Positions 1 through 7,751 of a stretch of DNA of 64,000 nt are shown in pieces. Each line of letters begins with the position of its first letter. Position 1 is the stretch's first letter. The notes under the pieces are model-generated. The model did not search any database. It saw only the letters and a program-made list of their open reading frames with translations, and was not told the DNA's origin. Position numbers and translations under genes: made by a program. The stretch is from Ilyomonas sp964249755 (GTDB lineage: Bacteria; Bacteroidota; Bacteroidia; Chitinophagales; Chitinophagaceae), in the NCBI GenBank assembly GCA_964249755.1, contig CAXUDB010000001.1:62001-126000 (forward strand), written 5' to 3'.

Positions 1-281
1 ATATCAAGACTGTTCAGGTAAATGTCATCATCAATCTTGTGCAGCTCTTTGTTGATGTTGCTTACCAGCTCTTCGCGGGCTTTAATTTTTCGCTGTACCA
101 GGGCAAGCTGGCTGATGGATTGTTTTTTATTCTTCTTAATATCGCTGAGTGTGCTGTTCAGGTCGGCCAGCTCCCGCTGCAGTTGCTGTTGCTTGCGCTG
201 AATTTCTTCTTTGGTTTGCTGCCCAAAAGAAGCGCTGGCAATAAGTATAGACAGAACAAAAACAACCGTTTTCTTCATCAT
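1..281 (-). CDS. Murein hydrolase activator, EnvC/M23 peptidase type, N-terminal part (cut by window edge)
   Basis: Only the first 93 or so codons are present; the gene runs off the left edge. ATG codons at 281 and 278 are both possible starts. A signal peptide (MKKTVVFVLSILIASASFG) is followed at once by a glutamine- and lysine-rich coiled coil (KEEIQRKQQQLQRELADLN and onward). This is the usual start of EnvC-like proteins, in which a coiled coil precedes a C-terminal LytM/M23 domain that activates amidases or cleaves peptidoglycan in the periplasm. The peptidase domain itself is outside the window, so the family call rests on the N-terminus and on the neighbouring DUF4292 gene, which often precedes such genes in Bacteroidota. 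Confidence 0.75.
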   Translation of the reverse strand, partial: MMKKTVVFVLSILIASASFGQQTKEEIQRKQQQLQRELADLNSTLSDIKKNKKQSISQLALVQRKIKAREELVSNINKELHKIDDDIYLNSLD

Positions 282-356
282 GATTTTCTCTTTTTGCAGT
301 AAGACAAATAAAAGTAGTCCTTGTGATGGATAGAGACGTTTGCGCAGTGTTAATTA

Positions 357-1193
357 TTATTTTACCCGGTAGTTTTTTGAAATATTGAAAGGGAAGGTTT
401 CCGTTTTGTCAAAATCATATTGCTTGAATTCAAGATCAACATCCAGTTTCGCTTTTTCGGCAACGGATATTTTGCGCAGAGTTGCGAAATAAAAATCATT
501 CACCTTTTCATACCCGTCATAAGTAATATCTGCTGTCCGGTTCTTCAGCGGGTTTACATCATCGAGCTTGCTGTGCAGAATGCGAAGATCTTTTTTATCT
601 GCCGTCAATAAGTTTTTAAAAACACTGCCTGCCATTAACATCAGAAGATAGTCGCCGCTCTCTTGGTAAGAAATAATATTGCTGTCTAAATAAACCGGGT
701 TGCCAATGAGTATGTCCTGGAGAACAGAAAAGTCAACCGGCACCCGTGTCAGCTCTTGTAAATAAGAGATGCGACGGTATTGAATCACCTTTTCCTGCTT
801 GTTCATAATCTTTACACTATCCGGCGTTATCATTACCCGAAAGCCTTCTATACCTAACGCACCCGTAAGCGATAACCAGATCACGCTATCTCTCTTCATA
901 CGCAGGTACACGGTTGCTTGTCCATTGCCTTCGCTGCCGTCATAATCCATTTTTACTTTTGCAGAGAAAGTATTGAAGTTGATGCGTTGCGAAGTAAGCT
1001 TGTTCACGATGTTTCTCTTGAGGGAAATTGAATCAACAGCAGCCGATTGTGATACCGACTTTGAAGCCGTGTCTTTTGTGCTGATGACTTCACCAATGCG
1101 CTGTACTTTTTTCACAGGGCGGCAGGCGTTAAAAAAAAATAATAGACATAGCGCAGGAGACAACCAACGCAGTAATAAGTTTGTTCTATTCAT
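357..1193 (-). CDS. DUF4292 family lipoprotein
   Basis: A 278-residue protein with a lipoprotein signal: a hydrophobic stretch at residues 5-23 ends in the lipobox FNAC with Cys24. The body fits DUF4292, a Bacteroidota family with a LolB-like beta fold predicted at the outer membrane; recognisable stretches are RINFNTFSAKVKMDYDG and the C-terminal EFKQYDFDKTETFPFNISKNY. The gene lies between dut and the EnvC-like gene on the same strand, 33 bp downstream of dut and 75 bp upstream of the EnvC-like gene, so co-transcription is likely. A role in lipoprotein or lipopolysaccharide handling is plausible from the fold but is inference. Confidence 0.85.
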   Translation of the reverse strand: MNRTNLLLRWLSPALCLLFFFNACRPVKKVQRIGEVISTKDTASKSVSQSAAVDSISLKRNIVNKLTSQRINFNTFSAKVKMDYDGSEGNGQATVYLRMKRDSVIWLSLTGALGIEGFRVMITPDSVKIMNKQEKVIQYRRISYLQELTRVPVDFSVLQDILIGNPVYLDSNIISYQESGDYLLMLMAGSVFKNLLTADKKDLRILHSKLDDVNPLKNRTADITYDGYEKVNDFYFATLRKISVAEKAKLDVDLEFKQYDFDKTETFPFNISKNYRVK

Positions 1194-1226
1194 GTTATCG
1201 TTTTAATCGTTAGATAGCAGGTGTTG

Positions 1227-1670
1227 TTATAGCTTGCCGGTGTGCCCAAAGCCGCCTGCACTTCGTTCTGTTTCTTTTATTTCAGCTACTTCCACCCAGT
1301 GTACTTGCTCAACAGGACTGATAATCATCTGCGCAATGCGATCACCATTCTGTATTGTGTGCGCTTCGTTAGACAAATTAATCAGGATCACTTTTATCTC
1401 ACCTCTGTAATCTGCATCTATCGTGCCCGGGCTGTTTAAACAAGTGATACCATGGTTGATGGCAAGTCCGCTGCGCGGACGTACCTGTGCTTCATAGCCA
1501 TCCGGCAATTCTATAAACAAACCGGTTGGTACCAAAGTTCTCTGCAAAGGTTGCAAAATGATGGGCTCTTTTATATCTGCTCTAATATCCATGCCCGCCG
1601 CGCCGCTGGTGGCGTAGTGCGGCAATGGATTGGAAGAACGGTTAATGATGTTGACAGTGCATGTTTTCAC
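1227..1670 (-). CDS. dut: Deoxyuridine 5'-triphosphate nucleotidohydrolase (dUTPase)
   Basis: Cytosolic trimeric dUTPase, hydrolysing dUTP to dUMP and pyrophosphate. It keeps uracil out of DNA and supplies dUMP for thymidylate synthesis. All five family motifs are visible in 147 residues: AAGMDIRAD (24-32), RPRSGLA (64-70), the catalytic GTIDADYRGE (82-91, Asp85), DRIAQMI (around 110-117) and the C-terminal arm ERSAGGFGHTG (135-145). The chosen start is a GTG; it gives the usual family length and no in-frame ATG lies near it. It is the first gene of a leftward run with the DUF4292 lipoprotein and the EnvC-like gene. Confidence 0.97.
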   Translation of the reverse strand: MKTCTVNIINRSSNPLPHYATSGAAGMDIRADIKEPIILQPLQRTLVPTGLFIELPDGYEAQVRPRSGLAINHGITCLNSPGTIDADYRGEIKVILINLSNEAHTIQNGDRIAQMIISPVEQVHWVEVAEIKETERSAGGFGHTGKL

Positions 1671-1846
1671 GGCAGCAAATCTAATATTCTGAGGGATAGA
1701 TAAGATGTAAATAAAGAACTAAGGTTTTGTTTTGTTGTTCACATAACCATTTGCACTAACTTTAGTAAAATAATTGTTGAATAGACCTTGCGCAATGCAT
1801 AAAAATTAACAACGGTGGAGACACACCACTTAAAAACTGAAATGTT

Positions 1847-2077
1847 ATGGACGTTACACAATACATAGAAATCAACCCTAAGATAATGATGGGTAAACCT
1901 GTTATTAAAGGTACTCGTATTACAGTAGAATCGTTACTTGAAAAGCTCTCTGTTGGAGAATCAGAACAGGATATTTTGCAGGCGCATCCTCATATCACCT
2001 CCTCTGCTATCAAAGCGTCATTAGCTTTTGCCGCTGATTCTTTAAAAGGAGAAAAAATCTATCCGGTTGCTTCATGA
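1847..2077 (+). CDS. DUF433 domain protein, probable antitoxin
   Basis: A 76-residue protein that is almost entirely a DUF433 domain: INPKIMMGKPVIKGTRI is the family hallmark, followed by a helix-turn-helix-like part (SEQDILQAHPHITSSAIKASL). DUF433 proteins are DNA-binding partners of PIN-like toxins. The stop codon overlaps the start of the next gene (ATGA at 2074-2077), typical of translational coupling in a toxin-antitoxin operon. A short inverted repeat, GGTG and CACC, lies about 30 bp upstream of the start and could be part of an operator. The function is inferred from family and context. Confidence 0.85.
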   Translation: MDVTQYIEINPKIMMGKPVIKGTRITVESLLEKLSVGESEQDILQAHPHITSSAIKASLAFAADSLKGEKIYPVAS

Positions 2078-2427
2078 TGTTTCTTGCTGATGAAGGTGTT
2101 GACAAACCCATTGTAATGGCTTTGCGCAATGCATCGTTTGATGTTTCCTATATTTTGGAAACCCATCCGGGAGCGGAAGATAGCTTTATACTTGAATCAG
2201 CTTTTTATGAGCAACGGATCTTAATTACACAGGACAAAGATTTTGGTGAGCTTGTTTATCGTTTGAAACAAGTCCATTATGGCGTCCTGTTGATACGACT
2301 ACAAGGGTATGTACCCGAATTAAAAGCAGAAATTATAACGTCGCTCATTACTAAACATAAATCGGAATTAACAGGATCATTTATTGTTATTCAACCTCGC
2401 GCAATACGAATAAGAAAACACATCTGA
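2074..2427 (+). CDS. DUF5615 PIN-like protein, probable toxin
   Basis: A 117-residue protein of the DUF5615 (Mut7-C/PIN-like) family. Acidic residues of a PIN active site are in place: LADEGVD near the N-terminus (Asp5, Glu6), HPGAEDS in the middle, and ILITQDKDFGELV (about 50-62), where the DKD aspartates are the family signature. The start could be ATG 2074 or ATG 2077. It overlaps the DUF433 gene by 4 bp. Together they form a compact two-gene module on the strand opposite to dut, with the usual order of antitoxin before toxin. RNase activity is assumed from the family and not shown here. Confidence 0.83.
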   Translation: MMFLADEGVDKPIVMALRNASFDVSYILETHPGAEDSFILESAFYEQRILITQDKDFGELVYRLKQVHYGVLLIRLQGYVPELKAEIITSLITKHKSELTGSFIVIQPRAIRIRKHI

Positions 2428-2458
2428 AGCGTGAGGTAAGTTTTAATTTGCAATAGCA

Positions 2459-3031
2459 ATGAACCACTACTACGCGCATCCATCTTCTTATATAGACGAG
2501 CCTTGTACCATTGGAAAAGGCACGCACATCTGGCACTTCTGTCACATCATGCAACACTGCATAATTGGCAACAATTGCAACATCAGTCAGAATGTAATGA
2601 TTGGCAAAGGCGTTGTGTTAGGCAATGGTGTAAAAGTGCAGAACAATGTATCGGTGTATGAAGGCGTTACCTGCGAAGACGATGTGTTCATCGGTCCTTC
2701 GGTAGTGTTTACCAATGTTATCAATCCGCGCAGCGCTGTATCACGCAAGCATGAATTTAAATCCACATTAATTAAACGCGGCGCTACCATCGGAGCTAAT
2801 GCAACTATTGTATGTGGCATCACCATTGGTGAGTATGCTTTTATTGGTGCAGGGGCGGTCGTTACAAAATCAGTTCCTGCTTATGCTTTGATGATAGGCA
2901 ATCCGGCAAAACAAACCGGCTGGATGAGCGAAGAAGGTCACAAGCTTTTTTTTGATGAAAAAGGAATTGCATTTTGTGAAGGAACCGGTGAGAAATATAT
3001 ATTAGGGAAGGAAGTTGTACGAAAATATTAG
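2459..3031 (+). CDS. Left-handed beta-helix N-acetyltransferase, WlbB/WbpD-like
   Basis: A 190-residue acyltransferase made mostly of hexapeptide repeats ([LIV]-G-x(4) turns such as IGKGTH, IGNNCN, IGKGVV, LGNGVK, IGANAT, IGEYAF, IGAGAV). The order of turns, the loop FTNVINPRSAVSRKHEF (about 87-103) and the tail IGNPAKQTGWMSEEG match the family that acetylates UDP-2-acetamido-3-amino-2,3-dideoxy-glucuronate, used for surface polysaccharide. It is alone here, with no sugar-pathway genes next to it, so the exact substrate is not certain. The ATG at 2459 is 31 bp after the toxin gene. A strong hairpin follows the stop codon. Confidence 0.85.
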   Translation: MNHYYAHPSSYIDEPCTIGKGTHIWHFCHIMQHCIIGNNCNISQNVMIGKGVVLGNGVKVQNNVSVYEGVTCEDDVFIGPSVVFTNVINPRSAVSRKHEFKSTLIKRGATIGANATIVCGITIGEYAFIGAGAVVTKSVPAYALMIGNPAKQTGWMSEEGHKLFFDEKGIAFCEGTGEKYILGKEVVRKY

Positions 3032-3045
3032 AAATGAAAAATAAT

Positions 3046-3081
3046 AAAAATGCCTTTTGCAAAACAGCAAAAGGCATTTTT
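3046..3081. terminator. Bidirectional hairpin terminator
   Basis: A perfect 15-bp stem (3046-3060 with 3067-3081, core GCCTTTTGC) and a 6-nt loop lie between the acetyltransferase and dnaN, which converge here. The arms start and end in A/T runs, so it can terminate from either side. Confidence 0.85.
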
Positions 3082-3135
3082 ATTATTTAACCTGCAACTT
3101 AAAACGCATCGTTCGAAGCCAGCAATTCACAACTC

Positions 3136-4251
3136 TTAATTATTCAACATCAGCGGCATTACCAGCATCAATAAATCTGAGCCTTCTTCTTGCTCGATGG
3201 GCTTTACAATGCCTGCTTTGGTTGGCGTTGAGAGTTCCACTTTTACTTCATTATCATCTGCTGCATTCAGCATTTCAATTAAAAATTTTGCATTGAAGGC
3301 AATCTGCAAATCTTCGCCATTGTAGTCGCAGCTCATACGCTCGTTGCCTTCAAAAGAAAAGTCAACATCCTGCGCAGTAAGCTGTAACTCGCTGCCGCTA
3401 ATAGCAAGCGCTACCTGGTTGGTACTTTTGTTACTGAACACATTAATGCGGCGCAGAGCGCTCTGAAATTCGTTCTTATTTACTACCAGCTTATAAGGAT
3501 TATCTATCGGTATTACCACTTTATAATCGGGAAAGCGCGCATCAATCAAACGGCAGATCAGGCGCGTGGTGCCATTTGTTATAAACAAGTGGTTGCTGTT
3601 GTAAGAAATAGTAATCTCACTATCATTGTCGGGCAGCACATTGCGCAGCAAATTCAATGGTTTTTTGGGTACGATAAAGCTGTCGTTTTTCGGGCAGCTT
3701 ACATCGGTTCTTTTATAGCGAACGAGGCGATGTGCATCGGTAGCTACAAACTGCACATACTCTTTGTTTAGTTCAAAATAAACACCGGTCATGGCAGGGC
3801 GCAAATCATCCGAGCTCACAGCAAACAAGGTTTTGTTGATGGCGGTTACCAGCGCACTGCTCATCATGGTAAAGTTGTTGGTATCGTCCGACACCGGCTC
3901 TTTCGGAAAGTTATCCGGGTTTTCACCCATCATTTTATACTTGCCATTGTTGCTGGTAATTTCAATACCATAATTCTTATCAATGGTAAAAGTCAGGGGT
4001 TGATCAGGAAGGTTTTTTAACGAGTCCAACAGAATCTTTGCCGGCACGCATACACGTCCATTCTCGTTACTCTCCACATCCATCTGCACACGCATTACAG
4101 TTTCTAAATCGGTGGCAGTGATGCTGAGTTTTTTATCTGTAATGTCAAACGAAAAATCTTCCAGTATTGGCAATACGGTATTGGCATTGATAACACCACT
4201 GATCTGCTGTAATTGCTTTAATAATGAAGAAGCTGAGGCTATAAATTTCAT
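3136..4251 (-). CDS. dnaN: DNA polymerase III beta subunit (sliding clamp)
   Basis: A 371-residue ring-forming clamp that tethers DNA polymerase III to DNA. The three tandem clamp domains are visible: residues 1-120 (MKFIASASSLLKQLQQISGVI, shown here as the start of the conserved first helix), about 125-245 (DLRPAMTGVYFELN and TDAHRLVRYK) and about 250-371 (IDARFPDYKVVIP, then NEFQSALRRINVFSNK). The C-terminus VMPLMLNN corresponds to the M-P-M/L-R-type end that lines the protein-binding pocket. It is not next to dnaA, which is common in this phylum. It stands as a single gene ending at a shared bidirectional terminator. Confidence 0.97.
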   Translation of the reverse strand: MKFIASASSLLKQLQQISGVINANTVLPILEDFSFDITDKKLSITATDLETVMRVQMDVESNENGRVCVPAKILLDSLKNLPDQPLTFTIDKNYGIEITSNNGKYKMMGENPDNFPKEPVSDDTNNFTMMSSALVTAINKTLFAVSSDDLRPAMTGVYFELNKEYVQFVATDAHRLVRYKRTDVSCPKNDSFIVPKKPLNLLRNVLPDNDSEITISYNSNHLFITNGTTRLICRLIDARFPDYKVVIPIDNPYKLVVNKNEFQSALRRINVFSNKSTNQVALAISGSELQLTAQDVDFSFEGNERMSCDYNGEDLQIAFNAKFLIEMLNAADDNEVKVELSTPTKAGIVKPIEQEEGSDLLMLVMPLMLNN

Positions 4252-4505
4252 CCCGGTTATTTATTTTTCTGGTAAACAAAAGAACTGTAACAATACAGGG
4301 CAACAAACGTACTGTAAAATAAGATAAGCTGTTACCTGTGGCATCGCGTTTATAAAAAAACATTGCTGACACCGAAAAAAGAAGTCTGCTGTTTCGCTGA
4401 TTGGTTAAAGAATTTTAAAAAATAACAGTTTTTATTTCAGTTACGAATCTTATCGTACGTTTGCTACGAAACAATTCGTTAACCGCCTTTCTCCAACTTC
4501 AAATT

Positions 4506-5258
4506 ATGAAAAATGTACGCTCTGCATCTTCGCTCTTTCAGGTGGCTGCTCTTCTCTTTTTTATTGCTGTTGCTGTTGCCTGGAGAACCGACACCACAAA
4601 AGCCATCGCGTCGCCGGATGGAACGGTCCTCTGCAAAGACACGACGCCTTCAAAATCCGCCCATCCTGATGAAATTGACCTTCAACTGAATCTGGATTCG
4701 GTAATGCAACAGGTGAACATTACTCTGTCGAAAATTGATTATGCTAAAATCAACGCCGACACAAAAAAAGCGGTGGCTGAAGTTGACTTCAATAAAATTA
4801 ATGTTGAAGTAAATGCAGCTTTGAAGAATATTGATTGGGCTAAAATGAAAATGGATATTTCCACTTCGCTCGACAGTGCAAAAATGGCAATCAATGCCAT
4901 TAATTGGGATGAAATGAAAGCCGAAGTAGCAAAAGCCGGGGCCGAAACCCAGAAAGCAATGGCAGCGCAAAAGATAAACTTAAATAGTATGCACATCCAG
5001 TTGCAGAAATCGTTAGGGGAGGCGCAAAAAGGGTTGCAAGCTGCCAAGGCAGATTGGCACAACTGCAAAGCGCTCGCAAAAGCGCTGGAGGCAGATGGCT
5101 TATTGCAAGCCGGCAAGCCATACACCATCGAATTGAAAGAAGGCGTCCTCTATCTCAACGGCGTAAAACAAACAAAAGCCACTACCGACAAATACAACAA
5201 ATATTATTCAGGTAAAAAGAACTTTACACTGAAGAATGACGGCGGCGAAGACCTATAA
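4506..5258 (+). CDS. Exported helical protein with BlaR1-like C-terminal tail, function unknown
   Basis: The ATG at 4506 gives 250 residues with a signal-anchor or signal peptide (LFQVAALLFFIAVAVAW, about 11-27). Residues about 60-190 are a long amphipathic helical stretch with a repeated pattern built around K-I/M-(D/N)-x, as in KIDYAKINAD, DFNKINVEV, NIDWAKMKMD and AINWDEMKAEV. The last 60 residues (ALEADGLL, KPYTIELKEG, LYLNGVKQ, DKYNKYYSGKKNFTLK) resemble the tail found in Bacteroidota M56/BlaR1-type proteins from memory of that family; no M56 peptidase domain is present here. I do not recognise a named family. It stands alone between dnaN (divergent) and metZ (convergent). Confidence 0.7.
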   Translation: MKNVRSASSLFQVAALLFFIAVAVAWRTDTTKAIASPDGTVLCKDTTPSKSAHPDEIDLQLNLDSVMQQVNITLSKIDYAKINADTKKAVAEVDFNKINVEVNAALKNIDWAKMKMDISTSLDSAKMAINAINWDEMKAEVAKAGAETQKAMAAQKINLNSMHIQLQKSLGEAQKGLQAAKADWHNCKALAKALEADGLLQAGKPYTIELKEGVLYLNGVKQTKATTDKYNKYYSGKKNFTLKNDGGEDL

Positions 5259-5275
5259 ACTACCACTGCCAAAAC

Positions 5276-5311
5276 AAAGCCCTTTCAGGTTGTATAACTT
5301 GAAAGGGCTTT
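5276..5311. terminator. Hairpin terminator
   Basis: A 12-bp perfect stem, AAAGCCCTTTCA at 5276-5287 with TGAAAGGGCTTT at 5300-5311, lies just after the 4506-5258 gene and before the 3' end of the converging metZ. It can serve both. Confidence 0.8.
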
Positions 5312-5350
5312 CTACATGTAATCGCTTCCTGCCCGGTGGCTGAACAAAGG

Positions 5351-6532
5351 TTACGCTTTCGACAGCGCGTGTTCTATATCCTTAATAATATCTTCCACAT
5401 GCTCCAGACCGGTTGAAATGCGGATGAGACCCGGTGTAATGCCTACTGCCAGCCTTTCCTCTTCCGTAAGTTTGGAGTGCGTAGTGCTGGCCGGGTGCGT
5501 AGCAATGCTGCGCGAGTCGCCCAGGTTGGGTGTCATCGACAATAGCTCCAATGCATCTAAAAACCGCCTTCCGCTTTCTACACCTCCCTTAATTTCAAAA
5601 CACAAAATACCGCCACCTCTTTTCATCTGTTTCTTTGCCAATTCATATTGCGGGTGGGAAGGCAGGAACGGGTACTTTACCCAGCTTACTTTATCATGAT
5701 TCTCCAAAGCCTGCGCCACGGCGAGTGCATTATTGCAGTGGCGCTCCATGCGAACGTCCAGGGTTTCTAAGCTCTTGCTTAACACCCAGGCGTTAAAGGC
5801 AGATAAGGTAGGTCCCGTATTGCGGCAAAACAGGTAAATCTCGCGGATCAGTTCTTTCTTACCCACCACTACGCCGCCCAGCACTCGACCTTGCCCGTCT
5901 ATCCATTTGGTGGCCGAGTGAACCACCAGGTGAGCCCCGTATTGGATAGGTAACTGCAGCACCGGCGTGGCAAAGCAGTTATCTACATTTAGTATCAGGT
6001 TGTGCTGCTGTGCAAAGCTGCCGAGCCACTCCAGGTCCAGCACTTCCAGCTGCGGGTTGGTAGGGCTTTCTATATAAATCATTTTACTGTTCGGCTTTAC
6101 CGCTTTTTCCCAGCCTTCCCTGTCGTTGGCAGCCACCAGGGTGTACTCGATGCCGTAGCGGGGAAAGTATTTGGTAACCAGGGTAAACGTGCTGCCAAAA
6201 ATGGAGCTGCAGCACAACAAATGATCGCCCGCCTTCAGCAACGGGAAGATGGAGGCAAACACTGCCGACATGCCGGAAGCCGTTGCGAAGCCCGCCTCTG
6301 CGCCTTCCAGCGCTATCATTTTGTTTGTGAACTCGTCTACCGTGGGGTTGCTGTAGCGGCTGTAAATGTTCTCATCGTTTTCTTCGGTAAAAGCACCGCG
6401 CATGGTATCGGCATCATCAAACGTAAACGAGCTCGTAAGATAAATAGGCGATGAATGCTCGTGCTGAAGCGTTTGCTCGCCGCGCAGGCGGATGGCCGTG
6501 GTTTGCGGGTGCCAGTTCTCGTTCTTCTTCAT
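5351..6532 (-). CDS. metZ: O-succinylhomoserine sulfhydrylase (Cys/Met metabolism PLP enzyme)
   Basis: A 393-residue PLP enzyme of the cystathionine gamma-synthase family. Markers are YSRYSNPT (57-64), ASGMSA (85-90), the cofactor aspartate in NVDNCFATP (Asp184) and the lysine that binds PLP in VVHSATKWIDG (Lys209). The opening EQTLQHEHSSPIYLTSSF (19-36) is typical of the MetZ subgroup, which makes homocysteine directly from O-succinylhomoserine and sulfide. Cystathionine gamma-synthase or methionine gamma-lyase cannot be fully excluded from sequence alone. The OsmC gene lies only 7 bp upstream on the same strand, so the two are probably co-transcribed. Confidence 0.88.
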   Translation of the reverse strand: MKKNENWHPQTTAIRLRGEQTLQHEHSSPIYLTSSFTFDDADTMRGAFTEENDENIYSRYSNPTVDEFTNKMIALEGAEAGFATASGMSAVFASIFPLLKAGDHLLCCSSIFGSTFTLVTKYFPRYGIEYTLVAANDREGWEKAVKPNSKMIYIESPTNPQLEVLDLEWLGSFAQQHNLILNVDNCFATPVLQLPIQYGAHLVVHSATKWIDGQGRVLGGVVVGKKELIREIYLFCRNTGPTLSAFNAWVLSKSLETLDVRMERHCNNALAVAQALENHDKVSWVKYPFLPSHPQYELAKKQMKRGGGILCFEIKGGVESGRRFLDALELLSMTPNLGDSRSIATHPASTTHSKLTEEERLAVGITPGLIRISTGLEHVEDIIKDIEHALSKA

Positions 6533-6539
6533 TCCTGAA

Positions 6540-6980
6540 TTATACAGTTTCTTCTGCCGTTTTGTTTACAATAACTTTCCAGTTGATTTCCGCACCGGCG
6601 GCACGCAATGTAGCTGCCACAGAGCAGTATTTTTCCAGCGACAAAGCGGCTGCACGCTGCGCTTTCACTTCGTCCACATCGCCAAACAGGTAAAACACCA
6701 GGTCTACTTTTTTCCAAAGCGAAGGTTCTACGCCCGCTTCGCGCTCACCGCTCACTTTCATGCGGTAGTCCGATACTGTCTGGCGTTGTTTATTTAAAAT
6801 GCTGATCACATCTATAGCGCTACAGCCTGCAAGTGCTGCCAGCAACAGTTGCATGGGGCGAAACCCGAAGTTTTTTCCACCGGCTTCGGGGTTAGTATCC
6901 ATGTTCACGCTGTGGTGATGGCTGTCGGTGGCAACAAAACCATAATCCAGTTGTTCTCTGCTTAATTCTACGGTTATCAT
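6540..6980 (-). CDS. OsmC/Ohr family peroxidase-like protein
   Basis: A 146-residue OsmC-fold protein. The two redox cysteines of the family are in their usual places: Cys53 in LLAALAGCSAIDV at the start of the central helix and Cys119 in LEKYCSVAATL. This family reduces organic hydroperoxides with thiol donors in the cytosol. Members of the YhfA-like subgroup share the FRPMQLLLAALAGC arrangement. The gene precedes metZ by 7 bp in one transcription unit, which links thiol-dependent peroxide removal with sulfur amino acid synthesis; that link is inferred. Confidence 0.88.
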   Translation of the reverse strand: MITVELSREQLDYGFVATDSHHHSVNMDTNPEAGGKNFGFRPMQLLLAALAGCSAIDVISILNKQRQTVSDYRMKVSGEREAGVEPSLWKKVDLVFYLFGDVDEVKAQRAAALSLEKYCSVAATLRAAGAEINWKVIVNKTAEETV

Positions 6981-7064
6981 GTTCTTTATTTATCGGGGTG
7001 CGAAGGTATTGCATTTGCTATATCCTGAAGATGTCGCGCCTGTCATTCAATAATTGCGCTTCTT

Positions 7065-7281
7065 CGTCATTCCGCAATTGCCCTCAACAACGGATTTTGG
7101 TACGATGACTTTTGCGGGGGCTTTGTGCGGAATCTGCTCCTGATAGTTTAATCCGGTTGAAAGAAGGAGAAGCATTTTCTATCCTATAAGAAGATAAGAA
7201 CACAATCATCAGATTCCGCACAAAGCCCCCGCAGTTTACGTAAAGGTGCTGCCTTGTACCGGGGGCAATTGCGGAATGACG
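7065..7281. repeat. REP/BIME-like inverted pair, copy 1
   Basis: A 217-bp element made of two palindromic arms of 72 bp in opposite orientation with a 73-nt spacer. The outer ends are exact inverted repeats (CGTCATTCCGCAATTGCCC at 7065-7083, complement at 7263-7281). The inner ends are also exact inverted repeats (GGCTTTGTGCGGAATCTG ending at 7136, complement starting at 7210). Each arm alone folds because its outer and inner ends share the word ATTCCGCA in inverted form. The same element with the same total length occurs at 9228-9444. It fills most of the spacer between the OsmC gene and the SMR gene. Confidence 0.9.
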
Positions 7282-7398
7282 ACAGCATTCCCTATGAATC
7301 GGAACACCGGCTTGTCAAATGACGGCACGGGCTTGTCGAAAGATGAAAATAGGCTTGCGCATTCGCTTTTACTTTGCACCACAAAACACCTACGTTGT

Positions 7399-7725
7399 AT
7401 GAACTGGTTCTTCCTCTTGATTGCAGGCTTGCTCGAAATTGGCTTTAGTATTTCGATGGTGAAGATGAGAGACACCAGCGGATGGCTGTTTGCCGGGTGG
7501 ACGGCGGCTTTCCTGTTCTTCCTCTTTGTTTCTTTATGGCTGATGTATAAAGCGGTAGAAACTATCCCCGTGGGCACGGCTTATGCCGTTTGGACGGGCA
7601 TTGGCAGCGTAGGAACCGTTATTGCCGGCATCATTTTCTTTAAAGAACCTACCGATTTCTGGCGCTTGTTTTTCATCTGCACCCTTATTCTTTCTCTTGT
7701 CGGGCTAAAGCTGGTATCTGATTAA
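7399..7725 (+). CDS. Small multidrug resistance (SMR) family exporter, probably SugE/Gdx type
   Basis: A 108-residue inner-membrane protein with four hydrophobic segments (about 3-20, 31-50, 57-78, 85-104). The SMR proton- and substrate-binding glutamate is Glu13 in LIAGLLEIGFS. The third segment IPVGTAYAVWTGIGSVGT carries the WTGIG signature that is common in the SugE/Gdx branch, whose characterised members export guanidinium and small guanidinyl compounds as dual-topology dimers. The start ATG 7399 gives standard SMR length; more upstream in-frame codons run into the repeat element. I did not see a convincing guanidine riboswitch in the leader. Confidence 0.88.
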   Translation: MNWFFLLIAGLLEIGFSISMVKMRDTSGWLFAGWTAAFLFFLFVSLWLMYKAVETIPVGTAYAVWTGIGSVGTVIAGIIFFKEPTDFWRLFFICTLILSLVGLKLVSD

Positions 7726-7751
7726 AAGGGACAGGCAAGGATGAGTAAACG

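Noticed and set aside
7282..7398. Guanidine riboswitch upstream of the SMR exporter
   Set aside because: Two GGCTTGTC words were noticed, but the paired hairpins with ACGR loops of the class II switch and the conserved core of class I could not be found.
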